A stretch of 64,000 bases of DNA from Diospyros lotus (taxonomy: Eukaryota > Streptophyta > Magnoliopsida > Ericales > Ebenaceae), in contig NC_068347.1 of NCBI RefSeq assembly GCF_014633365.1, positions 558,001-622,000 on the forward strand, read 5' to 3'. Positions within the stretch are counted from its first letter, which is position 1; each line of letters begins with the position of its first letter. Positions 1-11,660 of the stretch are shown here, piece by piece. Below the pieces are notes generated by a model. The model saw only the letters and a list, made by a program, of their open reading frames with translations, did no database searches and was not told the origin of the DNA. The position numbers and the translations under genes were made by a program.

Positions 1-1296
1 CTTTTTAAGTCTACATACTCTTCCTCCCCCTTCTTGGTCAAAACCAGGAGGTAGTTCCATAAATATCTCCTCCTCTAAATCCCCATGCAAGAATGCATTT
101 TTCACATCAAATTGCTGGAGTTGCCACCCATGTATTGCTGCCAATGAAATAAGAACCCGAACATAAGTCATCTTTGCGAACGGGGCAAAGGTTTCAAGGT
201 AATCAATGCCATAGGATTGGGTGTAGCCCTTGGCAATCAACCTTGCCTTGTACTAGTCAAGAGTACCATCAACTTTGAATTTCACATTAAATATCCACCG
301 GCAGCCAACTAGCTTAACACCTTTGGGTTTGGCCATGAGATCCCAAGTATGATTTTTGTTAAGTGTCCACATCTCCTCTAGCATAGCTTCTTTCCACTTA
401 GGGTTCTTTAGAGCTTCTTCTACTGATGTTGGGATAACAATGGCATCCAATGAAGAGAGAAATCCTCGGTGGCTAGATGATAGGATAAATAATTGGACAT
501 GGGATGTTGAGTACAGGATCTAATTCCCTTCCGGAGAGCAATAGGGAGATCAAGGTCAGTAGGTTCGGGGTATGGACTGCACTTTGCTGGAGCATCATCT
601 TCACTTGATGTAGGTTCCAGGGGTGGACAAGAGACTGATGATTGGATAGGCTGCTGAGTAGAGATGCGCTGTCGTCTTTTGTAAACAAATGGAGAACCCT
701 TGTACCGAATTGGAGATGGCTGGGAAATGACATGGGAACTTCCTGTTCCATTGCTAGACATTGGGAATAGAGGCTGGTTTATGCTGGAAGGGCGGTGAAG
801 GTCCAAAGGGCTGGTTTCTACCAAGGGCACAGGAAGTTCCAGAGGCTGGATTTTTGCTGAAATTAGGCTCCCCCTGACTGCTGGCTTGAAGAGGGGCAAA
901 GTATGACTGATTTTCATGGAATGTAACATCCTTAGACACATAGAACTTTCTTAGGGTAGGACAGTAACATTTGTAGCCCTTTTGAGTAAGAGAATAGCCT
1001 AGAAAGACACACCTATGAGCCCTTGGATCAAACTTGTCCCGGTGGTTTTTAGGAATGTGAACAAAACACACACACCCAAAGACTCTAAGTGGCAATTGAG
1101 AATGCTAAGAAAAATCAGGATAGAGGGAGGCTAATTTCTGGAGAGGACTTTGTTGGTTTAGGACCCTAGATGGCACTCTATTTATCACATAAGTTGCTGT
1201 TAGCACAACCTCCCCCCAAAACTGTTTTGGAACTTGATGATGGTGAAAAAGAGTGCGGGTGACATTGAGAAGGTGTCTCGTCCTTCTCTCGACCAC
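1..1296 (-). pseudogene. copia integrase C-terminal half and start of reverse transcriptase
   Basis: Segments in shifting frames carry the integrase catalytic glutamate context (MVERRTRHLLNVTRTL), the copia integrase tail ([20 protein letters not shown]) and a proline/serine-rich linker. Reverse transcriptase then starts with EEALKNPKWKEAMLEEM, WIFNVKFKVDGTLD, a stop near 252, then YKARLIAKGYTQSYGIDY and FDVKNAFLHGDLEEEI at the left edge. The catalytic YVDD block lies beyond the window. Frameshifts occur near 1100, 940 and 450. Confidence 0.85.
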
Positions 1297-1329
1297 TCCA
1301 TTTTATTGGGGGGTGTCCACACAAGATGA

Positions 1330-2616
1330 TTAATGAATAATGCCTTCTTTTTGGAAAAATAGATGCAAGGAATTGTTAAAATAATCCTTTGCATTATCAG
1401 TCCAGAATTGTTGAATAGATGTGCCAAATTGAGTAAGAATCATTTTGCAAAAGTGTTGTAAAGTGGACCCAATGGCAGATTTGTCTTTTAAAAGGTACAC
1501 CCAACACATTCTAGTGTAATCATCAATGAAGGTGATGAACCACCTAGCTCCCGAACAGTTTGAAATTTTAGATGGTCCCCAAACATCCGAATGGACTAAG
1601 AAGAGTGGTTTAGAAGATAATTTATTGCTGATAGGGTAAGTCACTCGATGGTGCTCCGCCATGACACACACATCACATTGAAAATCACTAGGCTCTAGGT
1701 TTCTAAACAAACTAGGGAACATGTTCTTTAATAAAATGAAAGGAGGATGGCCTAATCTAAGATGGTGGAGCCAAATTGAGGAGAAATCAATAGAGGTTTC
1801 AGTGGAATATGCCATCCCAAGCCTTCCTCTGTTTGTGTTAGGATTCTCCCCTTGCAAAATGTACAACCCATTATACTCTTTAGCCACACCAATCATCTTC
1901 CCCGTGTCCTTGGCCTGAAACTTGCACAAATGAGAAGAAAAAATAGCATAGCAGTTTAGATCTTTGGTTAAGTGATGAATAGAAATTAGATTGGTAGTCA
2001 AATTTGGGACATAAAGAGCATGATTGAGGGTTAAAGAAGGGCTGATGTGAATGGTACATGTTCCGGTAATAGGGATTAATACATCATTTGCAATGGTGAT
2101 TTGTTTGGGGGGCTCATAGGTCTCAAAAAAATTTGGATTAGATGTCATATGATCCATGGCTCTCGAATCAAGGATCCACATGTTATCCCTATCAATTTTC
2201 AAAGCTGAAAAAGAACAATTGGTTAGAGATATACCTTGCTGATCAGTGGAGCATGAAGCTCCATCTTGGAAGGTTCTTAGGAAAGCTTTTAGTTTGCTGA
2301 GTTCTTCAGCATTTAATAGCTTTAGATCAGCCTCTGTTGGCTCTTCTTTTTCACCCTTTTCTTCCGGATCCTGGCTTGAGAGATAACTTTGAGATCTCAT
2401 ATTCTTGAATCCTCCAATCTTCTTCAACACAATCTCCTTTCCATGTAATTTAAAACAAGTTTCCTTGGTATGCCAGGGCTTCTTACAATGAGTACACCAT
2501 TGTCCTTCTCGACTTGTATTCCTTGTTTGGGTGACTGATCTCCTAAACCTCATCCCATCTCCCTCTTTGTTTTTGATAAAGAGGGCTGATCCTTCAGGAC
2601 TATAATCAGTAAGCAT
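1330..2616 (-). pseudogene. copia gag C-terminus, protease and integrase N-terminal half
   Basis: This is the longest open stretch of the element (428 codons). Residues 41-54 form a CX2CX4HX4C zinc knuckle (CTHCKKPWHTKETC). The aspartic protease site near residues 150-153 reads DSRA where the family has DSGA, so the active-site glycine is changed. A GAG-pre-integrase region with HHLRLGH and a CDVC pair gives the HHCC zinc domain. The integrase core follows with VHSDVWGP and FWTDNAKDYF, carrying two of the three catalytic acidic residues. The frame breaks before the rest of integrase, which continues at 1296. Confidence 0.85.
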
Positions 2617-2832
2617 TGCACTTCTTCTATTCTCCTCACTTCGAACAATGGCAAAAACCTCATTTAGGGTAGGAAGTTTGTCCTTACCTAGGACTTATAC
2701 CCGAACTTGATCAAACTCTTGATTCAAGCTGGCTAGGAACTCTACAATTCGATCTCTCTCCACAATCTAATGAAGGGCAACAACATCTTTTTTGCATACC
2801 ATTTTAATTGCTTGATATTGATCGAGTTCCAG

Positions 2833-3300
2833 CTATAAGCCCCTCATTTGGTTGTAGTATTCGGTCACTATTAGCGGCCTTTGTTTAGTGGAGTTAATCT
2901 TTGTTTTTACCTCAAAGATCACTGATGCATCTCTAACCTTGGAGAAGGTTTGTTGGACGGTTTCCCAAACTTCACGGGCAGTATTAAGGAACATGAAGTT
3001 CTTGCTGATCTCCGGCTGCATCGAACTCCACAACCATGACATGATGCGGGAATCTTCTACATCCCATGTATTGAAGCTGGGATCGTTAGCTGCTAGAGGG
3101 TTTGCTGACAGGTGGCTCCCTTTTCCTCGCCCTTTAAGAAGTGTTTTGACCAGCTGAGACCATTGGAGGAAGTTCCTACCATCTAACCGATAGGATGGAT
3201 GAATGCTTGGTAACTCTCCAGCAATATGGGGCTAATCCAATGGAAGGATGTCTCCGGTGGTGACTGTTGGAGTTGGATTTTTTGTTGAAGTGTCTGACAT
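2833..3300 (-). pseudogene. copia gag, N-terminal part (broken)
   Basis: A reading frame opens with ATG at 3300 (MSDTSTKNPTPTV) and matches the N-terminal layout of plant copia Gag: a short disordered leader, then a capsid-like region with the WLWSSMQPEI and AREVWETVQQTFS signatures of the UBN2/retrotransposon gag family. An in-frame TAG follows GDILPLD near 3230, and a second stop follows YNQMRGL at 2833. Gag would form the virus-like particle. With these stops it cannot be made as one protein. Confidence 0.75.
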
Positions 3301-3716
3301 GATGGACGAGGGAAACAGACAGTTGAACACAAAGATACGAACACGAAGGAGCACGAACACGACTGGAAGGCACGAACACAAAGGATTTCGACACCAAGGA
3401 TGGGCTTAAAAAATGTCAGAGGATAAATCTGGAGGAGCTGGAAGCAAATGACCGGCGGATGCGCCTTCAAGCCCCGACTCGTGGGGTTGGAGCGAGCTTG
3501 AACGGTGGCACGTGGCGGCGCGTGGGGTTCCAGTTGCCAACGATTTTTCTGAGGTTGGCCGATCTGGAGATAGCGAACCTAATGGTGGTGTTGGTGTTGG
3601 AAGATGATGGCCGGACAGAGGAGTTCCGACTTGAATAGTGCAATGAAGGCACTTTGGAAGAACAAAGTGGCTGTGCATTGAAGGCACTAAAGTTTATTGT
3701 ATCAGCCTATTAACAA

Positions 3717-3729
3717 GGCTCTGATACCA
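3717..3729 (-). other. Primer binding site (initiator tRNA-Met type)
   Basis: The minus strand reads TGGTATCAGAGCC immediately after the LTR terminal CA. This is the usual plant primer binding site, complementary to the 3' end of initiator methionyl-tRNA, and it fixes the inner LTR boundary. Confidence 0.9.
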
Positions 3730-3989
3730 TGTAGAAGAAATCAATCTAATTCTTCGTATAAAAAACTGATACAAGGGCTTTCTTATAGACATACACTCTT
3801 GGACGGTGAAGACTCCTACTTCAATACTACTCCTTAATATCTTTCCTAATTTGTAGGAAGAGATCATATTTCAAAAAAACAATAAAATAGAAAATAAGAA
3901 ACTGATAATACATATGGATAAATACTAAGAGAAGATAGAGATAAAAGTCTCCCTTTGATAGGACTCTCAGGAATCTGCTATCACCAACA
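3730..3989 (-). repeat. 5' LTR of the copia element (260 bp)
   Basis: On the minus strand it begins TGTTGGTGATAG and ends TTCTTCTACA, giving the canonical TG..CA termini. The inner end directly abuts the primer binding site. At 260 bp it is a short LTR. It should hold the element's promoter and poly(A) signal; I did not resolve a clear TATA box. Confidence 0.85.
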
Positions 3990-4049
3990 AGTAATGTTAT
4001 TTGCTAATTGCTATTATGATTTGGTTGTTAGTGTAAGGCTATGGTTCTT

Positions 4050-5400
4050 TTGTTTAAGAAAGACTATACATGGATTCTAGTTCCCTAATCATACTTATCT
4101 ATGACAATATCTTTTGTAAGGCTATTATAATTCATGTTATACCTAAGTGCTTTTATCTAATTTTTGTTGATTTTTCTGTATCTTTTTTGCCACAAATTTC
4201 TTTCATTCCATCCACTCTTATAGGAATATCTATTACTCTTTTTCGCATGTGGCCAAACTACTTTACGCATGTTCTGTGCATTTTATCATTAATAGGAGCT
4301 GCTTTGGTCTTATTATGGATACTTCATTTTTAATGTTTTGTATAGTTGCCCATTCACCGTAATACCCGTAATACTCTTTATCTCAATTATGCTAATATTT
4401 TATGGATATCCATCTTTTATTGCCTAATATTGAATGTCATACAATAGAATTAGTTTTATAGCCATCTAATATAACTTTCTTTTTAGCTTTAAAGGGAAAC
4501 GTTGGAAATATTTTTCTATTTTAACAATCTTGCCTTTCTTTTATGAGTAATATCTTCAAATTTTCTATTTCTTTGGAACAATTGATCCAAGGTATTTGAC
4601 TTAATCTTTTCTTGGAATGAGCTAATCTTCAAGTCTTGCCATGACATCATCCATACTTTTATTTCTACTAAACTTATATTTTATATATTTGATTTTTGAT
4701 GTACTCAACTTGAAGAATTTGAATTCCAAGTTGTTCTATCATATCTTGACCTTACTAGTTGTGCCTTTTCTCGGTCTCATTCACCAAGACAATGTGATTT
4801 GCAAGTATCATGCACTTGATCTTTTACTAAATGTAAATAGTGAGTTCATTCATCAATAGAGCGAATAGATAAGGGGTTAGTGTACATTCTGATGTGATCC
4901 GGTTGTAATTGGAAACGCCTGAATATTTTTTCCCCCACAAGTTCTAACACATATTTTTGCTTCATGAGATATGTCTTTAATAACTTGTATATAAGCAAAT
5001 TAGACTCTATTCATGTCTAAATCTCTCATAAGAATTTTCAGACAACTTTGTCATAATTTTCTTTTTCTAAATCTACAAACACCATGTGAATTTTTTCTTT
5101 TTGTCTTTAAATTTTTCCATTAGGCCACCTCGACAAGTTGATAGCATCTGTTGTTGACCTACAAGATTGATACCAAATTGATTTTCAGACACCCTTGTTT
5201 CCCTTCTTTAACTTTTTTCAGTTACACTCCCCCAAAGCTTTAAAGTGTGGCTTATTAGCTTGATCTTTATGTAACTTTCATAACTTTAAATACCTTTGTT
5301 CTTGTGAATAGGCACTAGAGTTCGTTTTCCATTCTGCAAACATCCTCTTTGATTTAAGGATCACATTGGATGGTTCTGTTATCCATGAATTGTCTTCTTC
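4050..5400 (-). mobile_element. Decayed non-LTR retrotransposon (LINE, RTE-like), RT region and 3' end
   Basis: Minus-strand translation in shifting frames gives an ordered series of LINE reverse-transcriptase blocks: PIHKNKG then a YRG/SHTLKLWE-like block (about 5310-5220), SENQFG and a GRSTT-like block (about 5190), VFVDLEKENYDKV (about 5090), an HQG/SPYLF-like block (about 4890), the FADDIVLVDETR-equivalent block (about 4790), and the C-terminal APINDKM and FGHMRKR blocks (about 4300-4230). The 3' end near 4050 resembles the LINE tail at 61855. Stops are frequent, so it is ancient. No poly(A) tail or target-site duplication could be fixed. Assignment to the RTE clade is inferred from the motif wording. 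Confidence 0.7.
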
Positions 5401-5715
5401 TCTAATGCATTTTCATGTTTCTATCGATCTATTGTCCTGTTCAACAGCTTTATCATTGTCCACTTCTTTTGGACCCATATGCATGTGGAACATATAATTT
5501 CTATTTCTTTTATAATTACTAAAATGTCGTTACATATTTTTTTTTTACTGAACAGTTTCCTAAAATGCTTCATTGATCTCTACTTGATTGCCCCTCATTT
5601 ACCAGCATCTCTCGGTCTTTGTCTTTTATGCTCTTCACTTGACTCAAACTGCCTGTTCTCTATCTTTTGGTTCAGTGAATGTGTGCGTGCATGCAGATGT
5701 ATTTGTCTCTCTCTC

Positions 5716-5752
5716 TTTTTTTTTGGGGGGGGGTGGGGGGTGGGGGGGTGTT
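5716..5752 (+). repeat. Poly(T)-poly(G) tract with G-runs
   Basis: A run of T passes directly into G9-T-G6-T-G7. The four-run G pattern could fold as a G-quadruplex on the plus strand. It is also the kind of tract where read or assembly errors collect. Similar T/G junctions occur at 42625 and 62859. Confidence 0.85.
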
Positions 5753-5911
5753 AAGTTGGATGTATGATGAATGAAATTTTACACTGATATATGTCTTTCT
5801 CATCTATGTGAGAACTTGGTTCAATTTTTAGGATACTAGCCCTACATGGGCTTTTCTATCAACAGTCCACGCTCGAAATTACTTGTCTTAGGGATGTCAT
5901 TCCTGTGCTAG

Positions 5912-6064
5912 GCATTTGGGTTCAATATGCCTGTGAATAACTTCCAACATAGAATAGTGTTACCAGTCATCTTCTCTTGCGGAGATGCTAATATCTTGGG
6001 CTCGAACCACATGTCTGCAGGACCGAAGGCACAGGAAAAGCCGAACTGCCAGCATGGAAATTGA
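5912..6064 (+). CDS. Candidate orphan terminal exon of an unrecognised gene
   Basis: After a plausible acceptor (ctgtgctag) there are 50 open codons ending in TGA. The translation begins AFGFNMPVNNFQHRIVLP and ends KAQEKPNCQHGN. Composition looks protein-like and less biased than the surrounding AT-rich DNA. Other frames through the same stretch are also open for shorter distances, so this is weak evidence. I do not recognise the family. If real, upstream exons lie left of the window or have been separated or destroyed by the LINE and copia insertions at 1-5400. The following T-rich stretch to about 6750 could be its 3' UTR. Confidence 0.3.
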   Translation, partial: AFGFNMPVNNFQHRIVLPVIFSCGDANILGSNHMSAGPKAQEKPNCQHGN

Positions 6065-6988
6065 ATCCATGAAGGAGAGTTGTGCTTCGGCTGACACTGA
6101 AAGCAGCAGGGTTCAATCAGAGAGCCATTATACATCTGAGATGACTCGCTGATAAATCTGACCAATGGTGAATGCTCTTTCTTTTGCCTTATTAACCTCC
6201 AAGATGGAAAAGAAAAATGAAAAAAAAAAAGTGACTATCGAATAGCACGACATGTTTTGAGTTTTGTTGTTTGGAGAAGTTGTCGCGACTGGATCATGGA
6301 CTCTCCTCCAGCATATATGACAGAAGGATGGAAGGAATGGGCATTGCAGGACAGTTATAATGAACATGTACAGGTGAAATTGGGGAGGGAGGAAGAGATG
6401 GGGAGTCTTCAACATATGGTGATCATCATCATTCTTCAGTTGTTTTCTGGTTGAATGCTGAGATGAGATATGAACTTTGTCTTCTGTTTTCAGATGCTCA
6501 TTCTCCTCTTCTTCTTCTTCCTTTTCCATTTCTCTTTTAACTTATGCTTTCTGGTAAGTTTTATCTCTTTCCTTTAGCAGCATCCCAGAATTGAATCATT
6601 AAAAAATGTTTCCTTTTCTATCTCCTTTTAGCAGATGTAGATGTAGATGTTGTTGTTGTTGTCTTCTCATTATGATGTTTCTTTCTTCCCTTTCCCTCCC
6701 ATTTTCTGTCTTCTCTTTTCATTGTATAATAATGCAGTTGCCATTTTCTCATCTCATCTGATACCAAGTGACAATCTTTTGTTGTTGTTGTGTTTGTAGA
6801 AGCTGAATGTTATTTGGATACACAAGTTGGACACTTGTGGTAACATTCTGCATGGATATCTTGTACATCTGCATTGTTTTGACACACAAAATGAAATTAT
6901 TAATGTACAAACACATGGTAGGATAAAATCATCTCTATGTGTATGTCACACTACTAATGCTTAATAGACATCATTTTAATTTATTATG

Positions 6989-6992
<4 letters not shown>

Positions 6993-7020
<28 letters not shown>
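6993..7020. repeat. (AT)n microsatellite
   Basis: Uninterrupted alternating A and T for about 28 bases within AT-rich flanks. Confidence 0.95.
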
Positions 7021-7023
<3 letters not shown>

Positions 7024-8184
7024 CTTAAAATTTCTTTAATGATGTGATTCAACAATCAACTCACTTCATATAATGCTTAGTATATTTCTTAATTTTACTT
7101 ATAAAGTCTTCATCTTCTTCATAATTTGTGTGTGCTTTTATCCATGTAATTTGTTGTAAAAAAGATTATAAATTTGTTTTTTATATAAATTAAATGAGTA
7201 AGAACTTTAAGTGCAAATTCATTACAGGAAGATGAGTCAATGAGTACCATATTCATATTTAATGCTAAAAGGTAGTTTAGTGGTGTTTGGAGGGACGAAT
7301 TTTGATTGAATTTATTTTCAAATTATAGAATATCAAATGAAGCTATTTTCTAAGTTCCGACCCTTATCTTTTAGGTGGAGTCTCTCTTAGTACGTGTGCG
7401 AGTTGGTATGGTATGCATGGATCTGTAAAGAACAAGTTGAGTGAAATGATTGAATTATGATAAATTGAGATTTACATTAATAGGTCGTGAATTCGATTCA
7501 TTGTCTTGGACAATGAGATAAAATCTTTACCTGTAATTTATTTTTTCTGTCGAAATCGAGGGCATGAGTGACGGGAGATCGCGCAAAGGCTATAATCTCA
7601 AGTTTAAAATCCCAAAATTATTCAAAAAAAATTTAGATATACATAGAGATGATACGTGCAAAAAAATTTAGTTGTGTTATATATGTGCAAATATAAAATT
7701 AAAATATTTTAAATGAAAATTTATTTTATGACAATTAATAATTGTATTTTAATTTTTAGATTTTTAAACAAAATTTAGATAAATATAAGACTCGGTGTAG
7801 TGATAAAATAAATTTATTTTAAGTTAGAGATAGTGAGTTTAATTTTAATGGATAGAATTAATGTTTATTTTCTTAAAATAAAAAATATTGGAGAATATTT
7901 TAAAAATAAATAAAATTTTACAAGGCTCTGCATACCAAATTTGATATTTACGTAATTAATAAAATAGATTTATGTAACTTCGTAGTGGGCCTTATATATT
8001 TATCCTTCGCTCTGGGTTAGTTAGTAATCCTGGGCCGGGGTCAGATGAGTGGCCCAAAAGCCTAAAAGACCCAATTCCGAGCCAGATAAAGCCCATGAAA
8101 GCATCAATTTGTCATTTGGATTATTTGGTTTGGATTCACTTTAGTTTCTTTCTTTAAGTTTGCTAGTATTACCATCGATAATTT

Positions 8185-8276
8185 TTTTTTTTATTAGAAG
8201 TTATCGGTTTGAATTGTAAAAAGAGTTTTTTTACAAAGCAAACATAAGGCTACATAAAAAAAAAAAAAAAAAAAAA
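8185..8276 (+). mobile_element. Decayed tRNA-derived SINE (Au-like), 3' half
   Basis: A degenerate pol III B-box region (gttatcggtttgaattg) is followed by a body resembling the Au-SINE sequence, with acaaagca and ataaggctacat. It ends in A21 at 8256-8276. The similarity is recognised by eye. The 5' half with the A box is not clear. Confidence 0.45.
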
Positions 8277-9313
8277 CGACTCTCTTTCTTACCCTATAAA
8301 ATGAGGAGTCTCGAAACACTTATACAAATTAGTTTTTTATCTTTTCATTAATTATTGAGAAAAGTAATATTGCTTTGACTCTATTAATTTGTTATTTAGG
8401 AAAAAAGAAAAAAATCATCAAGGATTCCAAAATTATTGGTATTATTTTTATAAAATTTATTTTTAATAGTAAAAACAACATACATTTTTCTTACCTAGAG
8501 AGTGGGTTGTTTCAAAATCAAATAATTTAACCATCAAAGGCGACGCTAAGAGGGATTGTACATCATAACAATAAGTAATGCAGAGATTATGTGTGGATAA
8601 GTAAGGTTGGCAACGAGATGAGGTAGGGATGGGGCTGCAATTCCCATCCCTAACCTCGACGCCTCTTAAGTCTTCTCGTTATGGCTTTGTATCTCAATGG
8701 GGAAATAGTATTGGCCCCAACCTCACCCCTAGTAGGGATCAAGGCTAGGTTAGGGATCCTCATTCTTGAATAATCTGAACTACAAAACAAACCAAATAGC
8801 TAGACGAAGAACAAAGTGAAATAAAACATAGATCTCATTAAACAAATAAATGAAGCAAAATGATTTACACAAAAATGAAAATGATATTAGTCAAACACAA
8901 AATTAAACTATCAAATGGGTGAGGAGATAGACTGAGAGAGACTTAGAAAGAAAGAGGTAAGCTGACAATGAGAAAAATTACTTGAGAGAGAGAGGGAGAA
9001 CATTATGTAGTCATGGACTTATGGCGACTATAATAAGAGAGAAGACAAAAAAATTAGTGATACACAAATCTTAAGTTGACGAGTGGTGCTTTTTATATGT
9101 ATATAATATATTATATAAAATAAAATTATAGTTATAATATAAATCAAAATTTATATAAATTAGTAAAAATAAATACTTACATATTATGTATATAGCCAGG
9201 TTAATTAGTGCGAGAATTATAAATCACATCCTAGTTCCACCTAAGAAAAAAAAATTCAAATTGGGGAATCTTCAATCTTTGCCCGAACCCCTAGTTAAAG
9301 GAGATTAACATTG

Positions 9314-9754
9314 AGTGCGATTCTGTTCACCCCCTTTAACGGGGGTGAACGTAACCCCCGTCAATTTTGTAGGCCCCCATTTGGTTTTCCTCTCTCATCT
9401 TCTCTCTCTTCTTTCCTATCTCACAACTTATTTTTTCTTCTCCAACAAGCCTCTTGATGCCTTTCTTTCGCCGCTATCATCATCACATCGCCTATCCTCT
9501 TGCCCACTGACTACTGCCACATTGTGGCCTACTACTGTGGAGAGGAAGTATACAACGACGATCGACAAGAATGCAGTGGCGAGCCGGTTGCTAGAGAAGA
9601 AGATGGAAGGGAAGATAAAGGAAAACAGAGATGAGAGAGAGAAACAGGGTAGGTTTCTTTGGGAGAGACCCCCCTCCCCCAAATGACTTTTTCAACCTTG
9701 CACTAACTGGGGGTTTCGTTCACCCCCATTAAAAGTGGTGAACAAAATCGCACT
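9314..9754. mobile_element. Non-autonomous foldback/TIR DNA element (about 441 bp)
   Basis: The ends are long imperfect inverted repeats of about 47 bp. The left end (9314-9361) starts AGTGCGATTCTGTTCACC, and the complement of the right end (9707-9754) starts AGTGCGATTTTGTTCACC. Each arm is itself palindromic (CACCCC..GGGGTG around TTTAA), so each end can form its own hairpin. The interior codes for nothing recognisable, so the element would need a transposase from elsewhere. I could not fix a clean target-site duplication, so the superfamily is open. Confidence 0.75.
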
Positions 9755-10531
9755 TGGTTAACCCTTACCCTAACAGAGCAGGGTGGGGCCTCATTGGAAC
9801 GAGTTAATTTGTCATCTTTATGGATAAGATTGGGCACATACTATAACACCCTAATTCCCGAGAGCGTTAGGTAACGTAAGATTTTGGGGATATATTTTTT
9901 TTTTTCAACAAACAACAGAAACTCAACATAAATCGTTCCCCGAAGATCCCGTTACACCTTCTCAGTATATCAATTATGAACCATCAATAACTAAGACAGG
10001 TTCACCAACACAAATGCGGAAACTAGATCGAAACCTTAACAGGTCATAATGGAAACCACTTTATTTATAATATAAAGCTGAGCCAACGTTTACATGATGT
10101 TTTCAAAATAAATAACATAATTGAAAATGACGTAAAGTAAACTATCCATTAATTGCCGTCATTTCTCGGCAATCTCTTTTCCTTTTGCACCGCTGCCTTC
10201 ACATGGAACGTTTGAATATTCCAGGGACATAGTCCAAATTAGATGATGAATCATCTAAGTGAGAGTTCAAAATTACATTTTTCATGAATGAATGCAAGAC
10301 ATGAAATAAACCAATACACCCGGTAAGCCCTAGCCCAAGAGAATCCCACATGCTTAACCCTACCACGGGAAAAGAGCAATTTCTCTAAAAGTTATGCCAC
10401 CATACTGACTCGACAACACGACGACACAACGCGATTCTAGCTTAAATGGGGCTACCAACGCATCTCACCAGAATACCTTCCCACCTTAAGCATCCAGGAA
10501 CCACCATACAATCCCAACTCCAAAATTTCAC

Positions 10532-10885
10532 ATGGACCACCTAGTCATCCTAGTGCAACTTTCTTGGCTAAACGGCCTGGCACGAAAATCAAGGCGGCTA
10601 TCCTGACATGCTCACTAGCATCAGATACCCCTATTATTCCGTCACGCCCTTGGAGAATTACGGCTACACTATCCAGACAACATCCTAGGCTGACATCCCA
10701 TATGAACAACACTATATGGACCACCTAGTCGTCCTAGTGCAACTTCCATGACCAAACGGTCTGGCACGGAAACCAAGGCAGCTATCCCGACATGCACACC
10801 AGTATCAGATACTCCTATTATTCCGTCACACTCTTGGAGAATTATGGCTACACTATCCAGACAGCATCCGAGACTAACATTCTAT
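10532..10885. repeat. 184 bp tandem duplication inside solo LTR copy 1
   Basis: The block starting atggaccacctagtc at 10532 recurs at 10716 with about 90 percent identity by eye, including the cccctattattccgtcac and gctacactatccagaca stretches. Confidence 0.85.
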
Positions 10886-11424
10886 ACGTACACACAAAAC
10901 TCAAGACAATGCCACATTTCACAATTCAATGCATCATATAAACAACATTTATAAAATGCAATGCACAAGTTCAAAACGTTTAGGGACAAACCTCCCTCAT
11001 AAAATCGACCGTAACCGGTTACCATTTCAATGCACAAAACCATTTTGCATGAAATCACCACATGTTCACATAGAACAAGAATAATAAATCAAGTTTTGGG
11101 GGTGAACATTCACAACTTAAAGCCAAGTTTTTCAGTAGAACACTCACCTTGAACGAAACTCTGAACACCTTGAATCTTGTGCCCAACCTCGATTTTTGTG
11201 TAACTCCTTAAGTCTTTTGACCAAACCACCTCCTTACACGCCCTCACGTGCTGCTCAAATGCTCTGCGCGTGTGATGCTTTGTGTATGCTTAAAAAGCCC
11301 TATATCCACTAAACCTGAAGCACTCTTGTCTAGCACGAACTTCTCACAATTTCGAATGAGAAACCTTTGGCCATGAACCCCTATTTATAGGTTTTGGAAA
11401 CTTAGCCACCAAGAAACATATATT

Positions 11425-11660
11425 CGGCAATCATTTCAAATCTTCCAAAATCTTTTACAATCATTTCAAATCTTCTAAAGATCTTCTGCAATCATTGTAA
11501 ATCTTCCAAGATATTCTGCAATCATTCTAAATCTCTCAAGATATTATATAATCATTACCAAATCTTCTAAAATATTCTGCAATCACTACCAAATCTTTCA
11601 AGATATTATATAATCATTACCAAATCTTCTAAGATATTCTGCAATCATTGTTATCCGAAT
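11425..11660. repeat. Short tandem array, about 36 bp units, inside solo LTR copy 1
   Basis: Repeated degenerate units built on gcaatcatt-n-aaatcttccaagatatt occur about six to seven times. No such array was noticed at the matching place in copy 2. Confidence 0.75.

Larger units (their letters stand above)
1..3989 (-). mobile_element. Ty1/copia LTR retrotransposon, 5' part, truncated by window edge
   Basis: Read on the minus strand, the parts come in Ty1/copia order: 5' LTR (3989-3730), tRNA-Met-type primer binding site, gag, CCHC knuckle, protease, integrase, then the start of reverse transcriptase, which runs off the left edge. Integrase before reverse transcriptase is diagnostic of copia. 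Stops and frameshifts break the polyprotein several times, so this copy is dead. The 3' LTR lies outside the window, so LTR divergence and the second target-site duplication cannot be read. Bases 3990-3994 (agtaa) would be the flanking duplication. Confidence 0.93.
6065..9313. other. AT-rich non-coding stretch with short repeats
   Basis: No convincing gene. It contains a TTG-rich tract (about 6640-6660), an (AT)n microsatellite (6993-7020), two faint tRNA-like A/B-box pairs (about 7425-7500 and 7790-7850) that may be old SINEs, a SINE tail (8185-8276), and a GA-rich patch near 8980. Confidence 0.6.

Noticed and set aside
7425..7850. tRNA genes suggested by gtgaattcgattc and gtgtagtgataa motifs
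   Set aside because: No cloverleaf or acceptor stem can be drawn. At most these are degenerate SINE promoters.
9315..9686. 123-codon open frame
   Set aside because: It starts in the terminal inverted repeat of the foldback element, is low in complexity, and shows no transposase motif.
10532..10885. CRISPR-like or satellite array
   Set aside because: Only two 184 bp copies, no short spacer structure, in a plant LTR.
10748..10954. 68-codon open frame
   Set aside because: It lies in the tandemly duplicated part of a solo LTR and is not conserved between the two duplicate blocks.
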